DNA of 64,000 nucleotides from an uncultured Saprospiraceae bacterium (GTDB taxonomy: Bacteria; Bacteroidota; Bacteroidia; Chitinophagales; Saprospiraceae): contig CALGLU010000081.1 of assembly GCA_937959275.1 (NCBI GenBank), forward strand, positions 1-64,000, written 5' to 3'. Within the stretch, counting starts at the first letter, position 1; every line of letters begins with the position of its first letter. Made by a program: the position numbers and the translations under genes. The notes under the pieces were generated by a model that searched no databases, was not told where the DNA came from, and worked only from the letters and a program-made list of their open reading frames with translations. Shown piece after piece: positions 17,465 to 27,047 of the stretch.

Positions 17465-17503
17465 TTTTCTCATTCAATCATTTTCTCATTTATTCATTTC
17501 ATC
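17465..17503 (-). repeat. Inverted octamer array
   Basis: Read on the minus strand this is GAATAAAT, GAGAAAAT, GATTGAAT and similar octamers, the same family as 16921-17016 in the opposite orientation. It abuts the ATG of the next gene at 17504 and probably overlaps its leader. Confidence 0.7.
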
Positions 17504-18370
17504 ATGTCTGATTTATACCAAAACCTCCTCCCCCCAACAAGCCCCACCTACCACACTCTCCAAAAGACCGCCCAGTCCTCACAACTAGTCATCATCTCAG
17601 GCCTCCCAGGCGTCGGCAAAAGTCTATACATCAATCAATTTAAACGTATTGCAGAGGGACTAGGCAAGCAAGTCACCGTGATTCAATGGGACATTGCACG
17701 CAAAGCTTTTGAGATCCCTACCATAGCTGCGCAGTATCCAATGGGTGATGGGGTCGTGCACAATGGGTTAAAAATTTGCGCAGGTAAATGGCTAATAGAT
17801 ACAGTGCAAGATTGGTTGTCAAAACGTGATGCCAACAAGGATTTGCTTTTAATTGAAGCGCCCTTAGTCGGACACCGATTTATAGAATTAGTCAAGCCAC
17901 AACATAAGGCGGACTTAGAATCGGTTTTAGCAAGTGAAGTCTGCCAAGTATTGGTGCCCATCCCTTCTAAACAAGTGCGTGCTAAAATTGAAGCAGATCG
18001 ACGGGCTCAGATTGCAGAGGATGCGCAGAGCTGGACTGGAGCCAAGCCATCGGTGATGTTGATGCTATGGAAACAGATTTGTGGGATCGCAAACGAATTG
18101 GGTAAAGCAATCCCAATGGAGGGACAGCCTCCCTACGACCCAGAGATTTATGAATTTGTATTCTCAAAAATTTTAAAGCACCGCCATTTTATACCCCTGC
18201 ACATTGACGAGATCTTTGACGTGACAATTAGTGATGAAAACGAATTGCACAACTTAGGTAGCCTATTCGCTGACGAACATACCGCCTTACAGTATTGCAA
18301 GCAAACGACTACAGAATATCCGAATGATGAGTCCTTGAATGCCTTGGTAAATAGCTGGTATTTAACCTAG
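17504..18370 (+). CDS. P-loop NTPase of unknown role
   Basis: A 288-residue soluble protein. The Walker A motif is GLPGVGKS at residues 33-40, preceded by the hydrophobic strand QLVIIS. A Walker-B-like strand is DLLLIEAPLVGHRF, where E and A replace the usual D. The C-terminal half is helical with charged segments. It resembles kinases or AAA-like small-molecule ATPases, but I cannot name the family. The ATG at 17504 gives a natural start; a longer frame from 17393 would run through the inverted octamer array and the end of the preceding gene. It stands alone. Confidence 0.75.
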   Translation: MSDLYQNLLPPTSPTYHTLQKTAQSSQLVIISGLPGVGKSLYINQFKRIAEGLGKQVTVIQWDIARKAFEIPTIAAQYPMGDGVVHNGLKICAGKWLIDTVQDWLSKRDANKDLLLIEAPLVGHRFIELVKPQHKADLESVLASEVCQVLVPIPSKQVRAKIEADRRAQIAEDAQSWTGAKPSVMLMLWKQICGIANELGKAIPMEGQPPYDPEIYEFVFSKILKHRHFIPLHIDEIFDVTISDENELHNLGSLFADEHTALQYCKQTTTEYPNDESLNALVNSWYLT

Positions 18371-18452
18371 TATTGACTAGTTGTCTACAAGCAAGTAAAA
18401 TGAAGATCGAACCTAACAATAATAAAATGGTTAAAATCAAGAAACTAAATTA

Positions 18453-18863
18453 ATGACTAATAGAATTCAAATCGAAAATCAAACCTATTACAGAATATTA
18501 ATTGGCTTACTAATTATTATTCTCATTTATAATTTATTTGTATTCGTGCAATCAATGAATCTTATAGGAGTACTACCAATTCTTTTTCAATCTTTGCTTC
18601 TGTTCTTGCTTTTAACAAAAAACAAATACTCTCAAATTGTAATAAAATATTGGATAGGATTTATCTGCATTGTACTCCAAGTAATAAAACTTGGGTCTAC
18701 TTTACTTATTGCGATAATAGATAACATGCAAAACGAAGAAAATCCTTTTGAACCGCTCTTTTCAGAATATAGCATCAAGTCAATGGCTTTATTGATTTTT
18801 GGTATAGTCATACTAATCTTAAATAGCAATTTTGCAACAATAAAAAAGAGAGCCAGTAGATAA
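18453..18863 (+). CDS. Four-helix membrane protein
   Basis: The 136-residue product has four hydrophobic segments (LIGLLIIILIYNLFVFV, GVLPILFQSLLLFLLL, YWIGFICIVLQVIKLGSTLL, MALLIFGIVILILNSNF). A short polar N-terminus and a basic C-terminus (IKKRASR) flank them. No family is recognised. Codons are AT-rich. It is 82 bp after the P-loop gene and converges on lpdA. The product is a likely small integral membrane protein of unknown function. Confidence 0.65.
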   Translation: MTNRIQIENQTYYRILIGLLIIILIYNLFVFVQSMNLIGVLPILFQSLLLFLLLTKNKYSQIVIKYWIGFICIVLQVIKLGSTLLIAIIDNMQNEENPFEPLFSEYSIKSMALLIFGIVILILNSNFATIKKRASR

Positions 18864-18930
18864 CAAGCGACGATCACGATCATGCTTCCTCCATCAGCAC
18901 GACGGATGTCGCCATTCCGTTCTGTGGATA

Positions 18931-20328
18931 TTATAAATGAATCACTTCCCCATATGCCGCTGCTGCCGCTTCCATAATGGCTTCGCTCATAGTCGGGTGT
19001 GGATGTACTGTTTTGACGATTTCCATACCTGTGGTTTCTAGCTTTCTCGCCACGACAACCTCCGCAATCATTTCAGTGACATTGGCACCAATCAAGTGAG
19101 CACCTAAAAATTCACCATATTGCTCATCAAAAATTACTTTGACAAAACCAGTTGACGCACCACTCGCTTTCGCTTTACCCGAAGCTGAAAATGGAAATTT
19201 ACCAACCTTCACCGTATACCCAGCCTCTTTGGCTGCAGCCTCCGTATAACCCACAGAGGCAACCTCTGGAGAGCAATACGTACAACTTGGAATGTTATTA
19301 TAATCAATCGGAGTAGGGTTGTGTCCAGCGATTTGCTCGACTGCGATAATCCCTTCTGCTGACGCCACATGAGCCAACGCTGCTCCTGGTGTAATATCAC
19401 CTATCGCATAAATGCCTGGCACAGATGTCTGCCCATAAGCATCCACCTGAATAAGCCCTTTGTCGACTTTAATGCCCAACGCTTCGAGGCCTAGATTCTC
19501 CAAGTTTGTAGCGACACCAACAGCCGATAAAACGACGTCACATTCAATCACTTCTTCTTTTTGTGATTTTCTATCTTTAACGGTCACCTTGCATGTCTTT
19601 CCAGACGTGTCAACATGTTCAACAGCTGTATTCCCTAACACATTGATCCCCGATTTTCTAAAGACTTTACTTAATTCTTTTGAGATCTCTGGCTCTTCTC
19701 TTGGTAGCAACCCTTGTTCTAAAAATTCGACCACAGTCACTTCGGTGCCTATGGCATTATAGAAATAGGCAAACTCCACACCGATGGCTCCAGCACCTAT
19801 CACTACTAATTTTTTAGGTTGCTTTTTTAAAGACATCGCCTCTCGATAGCCTATGATTTTTTTACCATCAATGTCCATTCCCGGTAAGGCTCGTGATCGA
19901 GCGCCCGTTGCCAATATGATATGTTTTGCTTGATGTTCGGTCTTTGCACCCTTATCGTCTGTTACAATCACTTTTTTGCCTCGACCTAATTCGCCGTGCC
20001 CATTGATGACAGTAATTTTGTTCTTCTTCATTAAAAACTGAACACCCTTGCTCATGCCATCTGCAACACTCCGACTTCGATTAATAATCGCATCAAAATC
20101 TGCATTTGCCTTGGCAACTGTAATCCCATAATCCTCTGCATGATTAATGTATTCGAACACTTGCGCACTTTTCAAAAGAGCTTTTGTGGGGATACAACCC
20201 CAGTTCAAACAAATGCCACCCAAAGATTCTTTTTCAATAATAGCCGTGTTGAGACCAAGTTGAGATGCACGAATCGCAGCAACATAGCCACCAGGACCGC
20301 TTCCAATTACAATTAAATCAAAGTTCAT
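18931..20328 (-). CDS. lpdA: Dihydrolipoyl dehydrogenase
   Basis: This FAD flavoprotein reoxidises the lipoyl groups of pyruvate/2-oxoglutarate dehydrogenase or the glycine cleavage system, with NAD+ as acceptor. The start MNFDLIVIGSGPGGYVAA (ATG at 20328) places the FAD-binding Rossmann motif at the N-terminus as usual; an ATG at 20370 would add 14 residues. The redox disulfide is in GGICLNWGCIPTKALLKS. The NAD-binding site is KKLVVIGAGAIGVEFAYFY, and the catalytic His-Glu dyad lies in VHPHPTMSEAIMEAA. Length 465 is typical. No E1/E2 genes are adjacent, so the parent complex is not known. Confidence 0.95.
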   Translation of the reverse strand: MNFDLIVIGSGPGGYVAAIRASQLGLNTAIIEKESLGGICLNWGCIPTKALLKSAQVFEYINHAEDYGITVAKANADFDAIINRSRSVADGMSKGVQFLMKKNKITVINGHGELGRGKKVIVTDDKGAKTEHQAKHIILATGARSRALPGMDIDGKKIIGYREAMSLKKQPKKLVVIGAGAIGVEFAYFYNAIGTEVTVVEFLEQGLLPREEPEISKELSKVFRKSGINVLGNTAVEHVDTSGKTCKVTVKDRKSQKEEVIECDVVLSAVGVATNLENLGLEALGIKVDKGLIQVDAYGQTSVPGIYAIGDITPGAALAHVASAEGIIAVEQIAGHNPTPIDYNNIPSCTYCSPEVASVGYTEAAAKEAGYTVKVGKFPFSASGKAKASGASTGFVKVIFDEQYGEFLGAHLIGANVTEMIAEVVVARKLETTGMEIVKTVHPHPTMSEAIMEAAAAAYGEVIHL

Positions 20329-20663
20329 TAGTTCAGCATTTTTTGTCTTGCAAAGATAAGCAAACGACATTTATTGTTATGGAGTCTTTTAATATTCTAT
20401 CGATTAACAGTTTGCTAAGCTAAAATAGCAGTGTCTTAGGTCTTTGCTAGTTAATTAATTTGTCAAGGATGAGAATTGCCAAATTATGAAATAGTAGAGC
20501 GAACCAAATAAATCATGCAGAAAATGAAGTCTACCTTGAAATGCTTGATGATTTCATGTTGATTATAGACAGACTTACGATTCGGATCGACTAACAGATG
20601 CAACTCTCTTCATGTCATTTCGTCTTTGCTTTGTAATCTCGAAAAGCCTAACAAAGCTCTACT
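20329..20663. other. Divergent intergenic region lpdA / DUF5916
   Basis: This 335-bp gap lies between two divergent genes and should hold both promoters. I see no convincing Bacteroidota -33/-7 pair, no repeat of the families found elsewhere and no small gene. Confidence 0.5.
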
Positions 20664-23114
20664 GTGAAATTAACTCATGCTATTCTACTCATCATCGCCT
20701 CGTTACTGTCTTTGAATGCAAACGCCCAAAGAACCATCAACCCAATTAAAACGACGGCTTCAATCGATATTGATGGTCATCTTAATGAGGAAGATTGGCT
20801 GAAGAGTGAGGGGACGGCCCAGTTCACTAATATTCGCCCAAATCCAGGAACTGATTCACAACATGATACTGAAGTCAAGGTACTATATGATGATCAGTCT
20901 TTGTATATCTCAGCGTTCTTGAAAGACAGTTCGAGAGATAGTATTATGACTCAGTTGACTGAGCGAGATGACATTGGGAATGCAGATTTTTTTCTCGTAT
21001 TTATAGATACCTACAAAGGAGGTAACGATGCAACGCAGTTTGTACTCGCCTCAACAGGTGTACAAATGGATGCTAAGGTGACCACGAACCATGAAGAAGA
21101 TTGGGGCTGGGATGCCATTTGGGATGGGGCAGTTCAATTAACAGATAAGGGTTGGTATGTAGAAATGGAGATTCCGTATTCATCAATTCGATTTTCGAAA
21201 AAGGATATACAAGAGTGGAATATTAATTTCATGAGACGGCGAGCTTCTACTGGCGAGCAATCATGTTGGAATCCCATCGATTTGAAGCAAGACAATCCGA
21301 CATTGACTCAGATGGGAGCGCTAGTGAATTTAAAAGATATTAGACCTCCATTGCGATTATCATTTAGTCCTTATGTTTCGCTTTATGGTATTCATTCAAA
21401 AGATGCTTCACGCATACCTGTCACGAGTACCGGGACTTCTTATAATGGAGGGATGGATGTAAAATGGGGTATCAATGAAGCATTAACTTTGGATATGACC
21501 TTGATCCCAGATTTTGGTCAAGTCCAATCAGATGATCAAGTGCTCAATTTATCGCCTTTTGAAGTTCGCTTTGATGAGAATCGGCCATTTTTTACCGAGG
21601 GTGGAGAGTTTTTTCAGAAAGGTGGCATCTTTTATTCGAGAAGAATTGGTGGTGTTCCTTTAAAATATGGCGACGCCTATAATAATCTAACTGATCAAGA
21701 GCAGGTCATTGAAAATCCTTTGAATGCGCAGCTCTATAATGCGACCAAAGTATCAGGTAGGAATGCCAAAGGTCTGGGTTTGGGCTTTTTTAATGCGGTG
21801 GCTGCATCATCACATGCGACAATTGAAAATAAGACTACGGGTGAAACGAGACAAGTGAAAACATCTCCTTTGAGCAATTACAATGTTTTTATCCTCGATC
21901 AAAATTTAAAAAATAATTCTTCTGTTTCCATAACGAACACGAATGTCTGGAGGCAAGGCGCTGAGTTTTATGATGCCAATGTGACTGCAGTGACAATGAA
22001 TCTAAAAGATAAAAATCAGAAGTTTGGCTTGTCAACCAATACATCTTACAGTCATCAGTCATTTGCAGATGTTGATAATGTGACTGGGCATGCACTAGAA
22101 ATAGATCTGCAGCGATTGGATGGGCAGCTCGTCTATGGATTAAGTTATGAAGAGATTAGTGATGATTATGATTCTAATGATTTGGGCTTTTTGTCTAATA
22201 ATAATGAACGATCATATTCTGCTAATTTACAATACAGACGATTCGATGGTTTTTGGAAGTTGAATCAATTTCAGTCTTGGTTGAATATCAGTCACGATCG
22301 ATTATATAGATCAAATCAATATGCAAACACTCATTTTAATGCAGGCTTTTGGGGACAGACATCTGGACTGTGGAATGTGAATATGTGGTTTAACTATAGA
22401 CCAGATTCATATGATCATTTTGAGCCGCGACGAGAGGGATGGTTTCACAAAAATCCTGATATGATGAATGCTGGATTTTGGTTTGGCTCGGATAGTCGCA
22501 AGCCCTTTCGCATGGAGGTATTTGGTTTTGCATACAATATGGATGAAGAAGGCAGGTATGGCTACGAGTTTGGAGTAGAGCCACGGATTCGTATCTCTGA
22601 TCAGTTAACCTTATCGGCAGATGCTCAATTTGAAAAGGAACTCAGAGGGAAGGGTTGGGTAGATTTTGGTTCTGGTGACGAGATCATTTACTCGACCAGA
22701 GACAGGACAACGATTTCTAATTTAGTTGGATTAAACTATAGTGTAAATCCGAATATGAGTTTTAATGTTCGTGTTCGCCATTACTGGTCCAAGGTGGCGC
22801 ACTTGGAATATCTAGAATTGATGGAAGATGGTTTATTTCAGACGACAGATTATAATACCAACAAAAATCTATCCTTTAATTCCTTTACAACTGATGCTGT
22901 TTTTAGATGGCGTTTTGCACCCGGTAGCGATTTGTTTGTTGTGTGGAAGAATAATATTAATGGTGTTCACCAACAAGCTGATGTCAATTATGAGACACTC
23001 GATTACTTCACGGGACTCCAACATTTAAATCAATTTCCTCAAAATAATAGTCTGTCTGTTAGAGCGGTCTTTTATCTCGATTATAATAGACTGGTGAGTC
23101 GGTTTGGTGCGTAG
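20664..23114 (+). CDS. DUF5916 outer-membrane protein with CBM9-like domain
   Basis: An 816-residue exported protein beginning at a GTG, with signal MKLTHAILLIIASLLSLNANAQ. Residues ~35-220 form a family 9 carbohydrate-binding-like domain (ASIDIDGHLNEEDWLKSEG, GWYVEMEIPYSSIRF). The remainder (DFGQVQSDDQVLNLSPFEVRF, FFTEGGEFF, many alternating beta strands) is the DUF5916 region, predicted to be a beta-barrel-like domain. The family is common in Bacteroidota and unassigned; carbohydrate contact is an inference from the N-terminal domain. It is convergent with the Anbu gene, with a 294-bp gap in which I see no feature. Confidence 0.88.
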   Translation: MKLTHAILLIIASLLSLNANAQRTINPIKTTASIDIDGHLNEEDWLKSEGTAQFTNIRPNPGTDSQHDTEVKVLYDDQSLYISAFLKDSSRDSIMTQLTERDDIGNADFFLVFIDTYKGGNDATQFVLASTGVQMDAKVTTNHEEDWGWDAIWDGAVQLTDKGWYVEMEIPYSSIRFSKKDIQEWNINFMRRRASTGEQSCWNPIDLKQDNPTLTQMGALVNLKDIRPPLRLSFSPYVSLYGIHSKDASRIPVTSTGTSYNGGMDVKWGINEALTLDMTLIPDFGQVQSDDQVLNLSPFEVRFDENRPFFTEGGEFFQKGGIFYSRRIGGVPLKYGDAYNNLTDQEQVIENPLNAQLYNATKVSGRNAKGLGLGFFNAVAASSHATIENKTTGETRQVKTSPLSNYNVFILDQNLKNNSSVSITNTNVWRQGAEFYDANVTAVTMNLKDKNQKFGLSTNTSYSHQSFADVDNVTGHALEIDLQRLDGQLVYGLSYEEISDDYDSNDLGFLSNNNERSYSANLQYRRFDGFWKLNQFQSWLNISHDRLYRSNQYANTHFNAGFWGQTSGLWNVNMWFNYRPDSYDHFEPRREGWFHKNPDMMNAGFWFGSDSRKPFRMEVFGFAYNMDEEGRYGYEFGVEPRIRISDQLTLSADAQFEKELRGKGWVDFGSGDEIIYSTRDRTTISNLVGLNYSVNPNMSFNVRVRHYWSKVAHLEYLELMEDGLFQTTDYNTNKNLSFNSFTTDAVFRWRFAPGSDLFVVWKNNINGVHQQADVNYETLDYFTGLQHLNQFPQNNSLSVRAVFYLDYNRLVSRFGA

Positions 23115-23408
23115 TGGTCGGGTGATTTGTTATTCGTAATTGGTTCACCGGAAAAGGGCAGAATCACGGATTTTATGGATTAATTGATTTCGCAGATTTT
23201 TTCTTTAATCTATATCATTCATTTCCCAATTATATCGATATTCCAATATCTAGGGTTTGGTAGAAGATTACCTGAAATTTTAAAGAATTAATTGAAACGC
23301 TTTATTCTGAAATTTCAATCAAAAACAAGACTCTATCTTGTTGAACAGAGACAAGAGGATTGTTGGCTAAAGATTCAATAACAAATCAACTAGTCAACGA
23401 AACAGCAA

Positions 23409-24167
23409 TCACTGCTGCGCATTAATAAACGGCTCATCCGACTCATCGTCAAGACTAGAAATAGAATCTATCCAAGATTCTGGAATTTCTTTAATAATGG
23501 CTGTCAACGCATCTCCCCACTGCGAAGATATATTTTGCATCTCCTCTTGCTCAAAGCGCTTCTCGATCATTTCACCAGTTGCATCTTTATAGATCACGAC
23601 ATCAATAGGGAAGCCGACATCATTTGCACTAACACGAGTTGAATCGAAAGAGAGAAAACCTGTCTTTAGTCCAAAGCGGAGAGTGGATTCGTAGTTAAGT
23701 GTTCGATTTAATATTGGTTTCCCATAACCTGAATTTCCAATAATGGTGAAGGGGGCAGCTTTTGTGATTTCAATCCAATTACCCTCAGGGTAGAGCAGGT
23801 ATAATTTGTGCTCCTTATCCTTTTCTAATTTGCCACCTACGATGGTATAGAGGTTGAAGTGTAGGCCTCCTTCTTTTAGTGCTTCTTTATCCTCTTTAGC
23901 GACCCGCCTCAGTTGTGTCCCAAAGGCATTGACGACATTATACATCTTATCGAATTGGCCACCCTCTGTTTCAAGGACTTCTTCAAAATAAGTGACTGCT
24001 TTATCGCGGATAGAGCGCAGACCTGATGTCATCAAGAATAAACTGCCATGCTGGCCATGATGTAATGATATCTTTTTGGCCGTCGTTGTCTCAGATCCCA
24101 TTGTGATTCGAGTATCCGCTAATGCGACTAGCCCTTCCTTTACCTTTATTCCTAAACAGTATGTCAT
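23409..24167 (-). CDS. Anbu, proteasome-like peptidase
   Basis: A 252-residue Ntn-hydrolase of the Anbu type, related to HslV and proteasome beta subunits. It begins MTYCLGIKVKEGLVALADTR: Thr2 becomes the catalytic N-terminal nucleophile once Met is removed, with no propeptide. The ADTR Asp and the Lys in TTAKKISL match the conserved proteasome Asp17 and Lys33. FTIIGNSGYGKPILNRTL is typical of Anbu. It is the last gene of a minus-strand set with alpha-E and ATP-grasp genes, 45 bp after alpha-E. The family has no agreed substrate; the conserved cluster suggests processing of a ligase-made peptide (inference). Confidence 0.9.
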   Translation of the reverse strand: MTYCLGIKVKEGLVALADTRITMGSETTTAKKISLHHGQHGSLFLMTSGLRSIRDKAVTYFEEVLETEGGQFDKMYNVVNAFGTQLRRVAKEDKEALKEGGLHFNLYTIVGGKLEKDKEHKLYLLYPEGNWIEITKAAPFTIIGNSGYGKPILNRTLNYESTLRFGLKTGFLSFDSTRVSANDVGFPIDVVIYKDATGEMIEKRFEQEEMQNISSQWGDALTAIIKEIPESWIDSISSLDDESDEPFINAQQ

Positions 24168-24212
24168 ATATCTAAAAACTAAAATGCGAATATGGAAGTT
24201 TTATTCGAGTTC

Positions 24213-25154
24213 CTAAACTTTTAAAAAGAATAAGTCTTGAATAATCGTGTGAGATTCAAGAAGCCACTTCTCCATGTCTTCAATATGTTGAATAACAGCG
24301 TCCTCATTAGAGAAGTCAGAAAACGTGTTAAATGCATCCATCTTATCCTTAAATCCGCTAGTGAATGATTGAACTGGCTCTGAATTGACACTGATTTTGG
24401 ATAGATGAGTATATATTTTGCGTGTTGAAAAGCGAGTTGATCGAGGAAACATATCATTCGAAAAAATCAGCTTAAAGATCGTCTCATTACTCATCAATGT
24501 TGCTTTATTAATCGTCTGATGCACATCATAGGCACCGACTGACCTTAACATAACAGACCATTGATATAGCTTTAAGCTTTCTATCGCACCCGAGTCACTC
24601 AAAATGGAGATATCAGATATTTTAGATCTTATAATTTTCAGGATTTGCAATGTGCGTTCTAGAGACAAACCAACATTCAGAAAATGCCACACATCATCAT
24701 GTAGGATCGTATTGACCATGTTAGATTTGACTAGTGCGATATGGGATACCATGTGCTCAGAAAACCAAAATAAATCAGAAGAGGTAAAGTCTTCGTGACT
24801 CCTCTGTTTACAAAACAAGTACCACTTATTGATCGCTTCCCATAGTTCAGAGGAGATTGTATTTCTAATACTTCTTGCATTTTCGCGACCATGATTGATA
24901 CTGTTAAAAATACTGTTTGGATTTAATGGATTGAAGATGACCGTCTGCCACACATCTTGCTCTGTCAAAGGCGCTTCCGTATTAAAACTCGATCCACTGA
25001 CATAAAGAATAGATCGCAATATAAAATCTTTGTGGCCCGACATTGGACCTGCAAGGGATGTGAAGAATTGAACACCCAAATACCGAGTACAAAAGTCAGC
25101 CCGCTCGATATGCCGTCCCATCCAATATAAATTCTCTGCTACTCGTGCTAACAT
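24213..25154 (-). CDS. Alpha-E domain protein (DUF403)
   Basis: A 313-residue, almost entirely helical protein. The start MLARVAENLYWMGRHIERAD is the family hallmark, and later segments (FLNVGLSLERTLQILKIIR) complete it. Alpha-E proteins are encoded next to circularly permuted ATP-grasp enzymes and transglutaminase-like proteins, and are proposed to form part of a peptide-synthesising or peptide-modifying system. No catalytic motif is known. It lies 10 bp after the ATP-grasp gene and 45 bp before Anbu, so the three are almost certainly cotranscribed. Confidence 0.93.
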   Translation of the reverse strand: MLARVAENLYWMGRHIERADFCTRYLGVQFFTSLAGPMSGHKDFILRSILYVSGSSFNTEAPLTEQDVWQTVIFNPLNPNSIFNSINHGRENARSIRNTISSELWEAINKWYLFCKQRSHEDFTSSDLFWFSEHMVSHIALVKSNMVNTILHDDVWHFLNVGLSLERTLQILKIIRSKISDISILSDSGAIESLKLYQWSVMLRSVGAYDVHQTINKATLMSNETIFKLIFSNDMFPRSTRFSTRKIYTHLSKISVNSEPVQSFTSGFKDKMDAFNTFSDFSNEDAVIQHIEDMEKWLLESHTIIQDLFFLKV

Positions 25155-25164
25155 GATGTCTATT

Positions 25165-26652
25165 CTAATTTACAATCCAAGTATCCTTTGATCCTCCGCC
25201 CTGCGAAGAATTCACAATCAAACTCCCTTTGGTCAATGCTGTCCGCGTCAATCCACCTGCAAGCACATAAGGCTCCTCACCGCCAAAAATCGAGAATGTC
25301 CGCAAGTCAATATGACGTGGCTCAAACTCATGCGACTCCTCTATATACGTACTGTGTGTACTCAGTAAGATCTTTGGCTGTGCGATATAATTACGTGGAT
25401 TTGCCTCTACCTTTCGGAGCAAATCATCAATTTCTGAGCTTGACATTTGATCGCAAATACATACGCCATAGCCACCAGACATGTCGACGGGTTTCACCAC
25501 TAATTCCTTAATGTGTTCCTTCACATAAGCCAAGTCTTTCGGTCGATCACAAATGTACGTAGGGACATTATTAATGATAGGCTCTTCATCTAGGTAGTAT
25601 TTGATCATATCTGGTACATACGAACAGATGGCCTTATCATCAGAAATTCCAGTCCCTGGGGCATTGACGATCGTTACATTTCCTCTCATATAGGCATCCA
25701 TGAGTCCCTTGACACCTAGCATCGAATCTTGCCTAAACACAAATGGATCTAAGAACGCATCATCGATACGCCGATAGATCACATCCACCCGAATCAAGCC
25801 GCCTATAGACTGCGTATATACAAAGCCATCTTGCACGACGAGGTCTCTACCTTCCACTAATTCTATCCCCATTTTTTGAGCTAGAAATGTATGTTCAAAA
25901 TAAGCCGAATTAAAACTGCCTGGCGTGAGTAGTACACAGAATATATCACCGAGTTCACGATTTGATACATTCCACAAGGCTGATCTCAATTGATTCGTAT
26001 AGTCAAAGACTGGTTCGATCACGGTATTATCAAATGCTTCTGGCATGACCCGACTCATAGCAATCCGATTGGATAAGACATAGCTTACTCCGGACGGACT
26101 GCGCAGATTATCTTCCAATACATAGAAATTACCATCAGCATGTCTGATTAAATCTGTCCCGGCGATATGACAATAGATCGATTGTGGAGGCGTGAAGTTT
26201 TCCATCAAACTACAGTAGTGAACTGAACTTTTGACCAGTCGCTTAGGCACAACCTTATCCTTCAAAATCTTGCCATCATTATAAGCATCATGGAGAAATA
26301 GATTCAGCGCCGTATTCCGCTGTATGATGCCTTTACGCAACTGCTGCCATTCTTGTTGTCTTATAATTCTAGGCACTAAGTCAAACGGAAATATCTGTTC
26401 TACACTTTCATTCTTAGTATAGAGAGCATAAGTAATGCCTTGATTGAGAAATGACAATTTTGCAATTTCCATCAGTGATTTAATATCCTGTGTTTTAAAT
26501 TCCGCAAGGGTATTAAAAAATCTTCGATAGTATGAATTGTCTGCATTTCGATCAGTCACAACTTCATCTAAAATACCAGGGACTGCAGCATAATTTTTGA
26601 GAATGTCAACCATTGAAGGAAAGATAAAGAATTTTCTGATGTATCGATCCAT
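25165..26652 (-). CDS. Circularly permuted type 2 ATP-grasp protein
   Basis: A 495-residue ATP-dependent carboxylate-amine ligase-like protein of the DUF404/DUF407 type. Diagnostic segments are LVPRIIRQQEWQQLRKGIIQR, DGNFYVLEDNLRSPSGVSYV, VNAPGTGISDDKAICSYVP and the C-terminal SLIVNSSQGGGSKDTWIVN. The fold is expected to activate a carboxylate with ATP and join it to an amine, in line with peptide or isopeptide formation. It heads the minus-strand Anbu set and diverges from the transglutaminase gene across 395 bp. The substrate is unknown. Confidence 0.94.
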   Translation of the reverse strand: MDRYIRKFFIFPSMVDILKNYAAVPGILDEVVTDRNADNSYYRRFFNTLAEFKTQDIKSLMEIAKLSFLNQGITYALYTKNESVEQIFPFDLVPRIIRQQEWQQLRKGIIQRNTALNLFLHDAYNDGKILKDKVVPKRLVKSSVHYCSLMENFTPPQSIYCHIAGTDLIRHADGNFYVLEDNLRSPSGVSYVLSNRIAMSRVMPEAFDNTVIEPVFDYTNQLRSALWNVSNRELGDIFCVLLTPGSFNSAYFEHTFLAQKMGIELVEGRDLVVQDGFVYTQSIGGLIRVDVIYRRIDDAFLDPFVFRQDSMLGVKGLMDAYMRGNVTIVNAPGTGISDDKAICSYVPDMIKYYLDEEPIINNVPTYICDRPKDLAYVKEHIKELVVKPVDMSGGYGVCICDQMSSSEIDDLLRKVEANPRNYIAQPKILLSTHSTYIEESHEFEPRHIDLRTFSIFGGEEPYVLAGGLTRTALTKGSLIVNSSQGGGSKDTWIVN

Positions 26653-27047
26653 TCACCCATGCAATTTTATTCGTAAAAATGTGATGGCTAAATGGCAAGT
26701 CAATTGGGTTCAGTCAAATTTGTTGTTGTAAGAATCAAAGCGTGATTGACTAGCATATCTGTATTTTATATAAACTACAGCATAAGAATTTGTTATGTCT
26801 ATGTAAATTTTCATTCGCGTACATAGCCCAACTGGCCTAGATCAACAGCAATCGACACTGTCCATTGCAACCGCGAAGCAAGGTCGTAGTCCCAAAGGAC
26901 TGACCCCAAAAAAATGCCAAATAGTATAAGTCTTTTACCAAAATGCTGTCGCAAAATTAAAATCAATTCAACAATCATTTCAATCTTTCCCAACAATCAA
27001 AAAGAATTCAACGATATTGCATTTAGAAATCTAGAGTCTTCAAACTT
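26653..27047. promoter_or_regulatory. Divergent promoter region of the Anbu cluster
   Basis: This 395-bp gap separates the ATP-grasp and transglutaminase genes, which point away from each other, so both promoters should lie here. The only structured element seen is a small hairpin AGTCC-CAAA-GGACT at 26888-26901. I could not identify a clear -33/-7 promoter pair or a long operator. A tRNA-like look around 26840-26910 does not hold up. Confidence 0.45.

Noticed and set aside
26840-26910. tRNA-like stretch
   Set aside because: No cloverleaf, T-loop or anticodon arm can be drawn; only a small AGTCC/GGACT hairpin is present.
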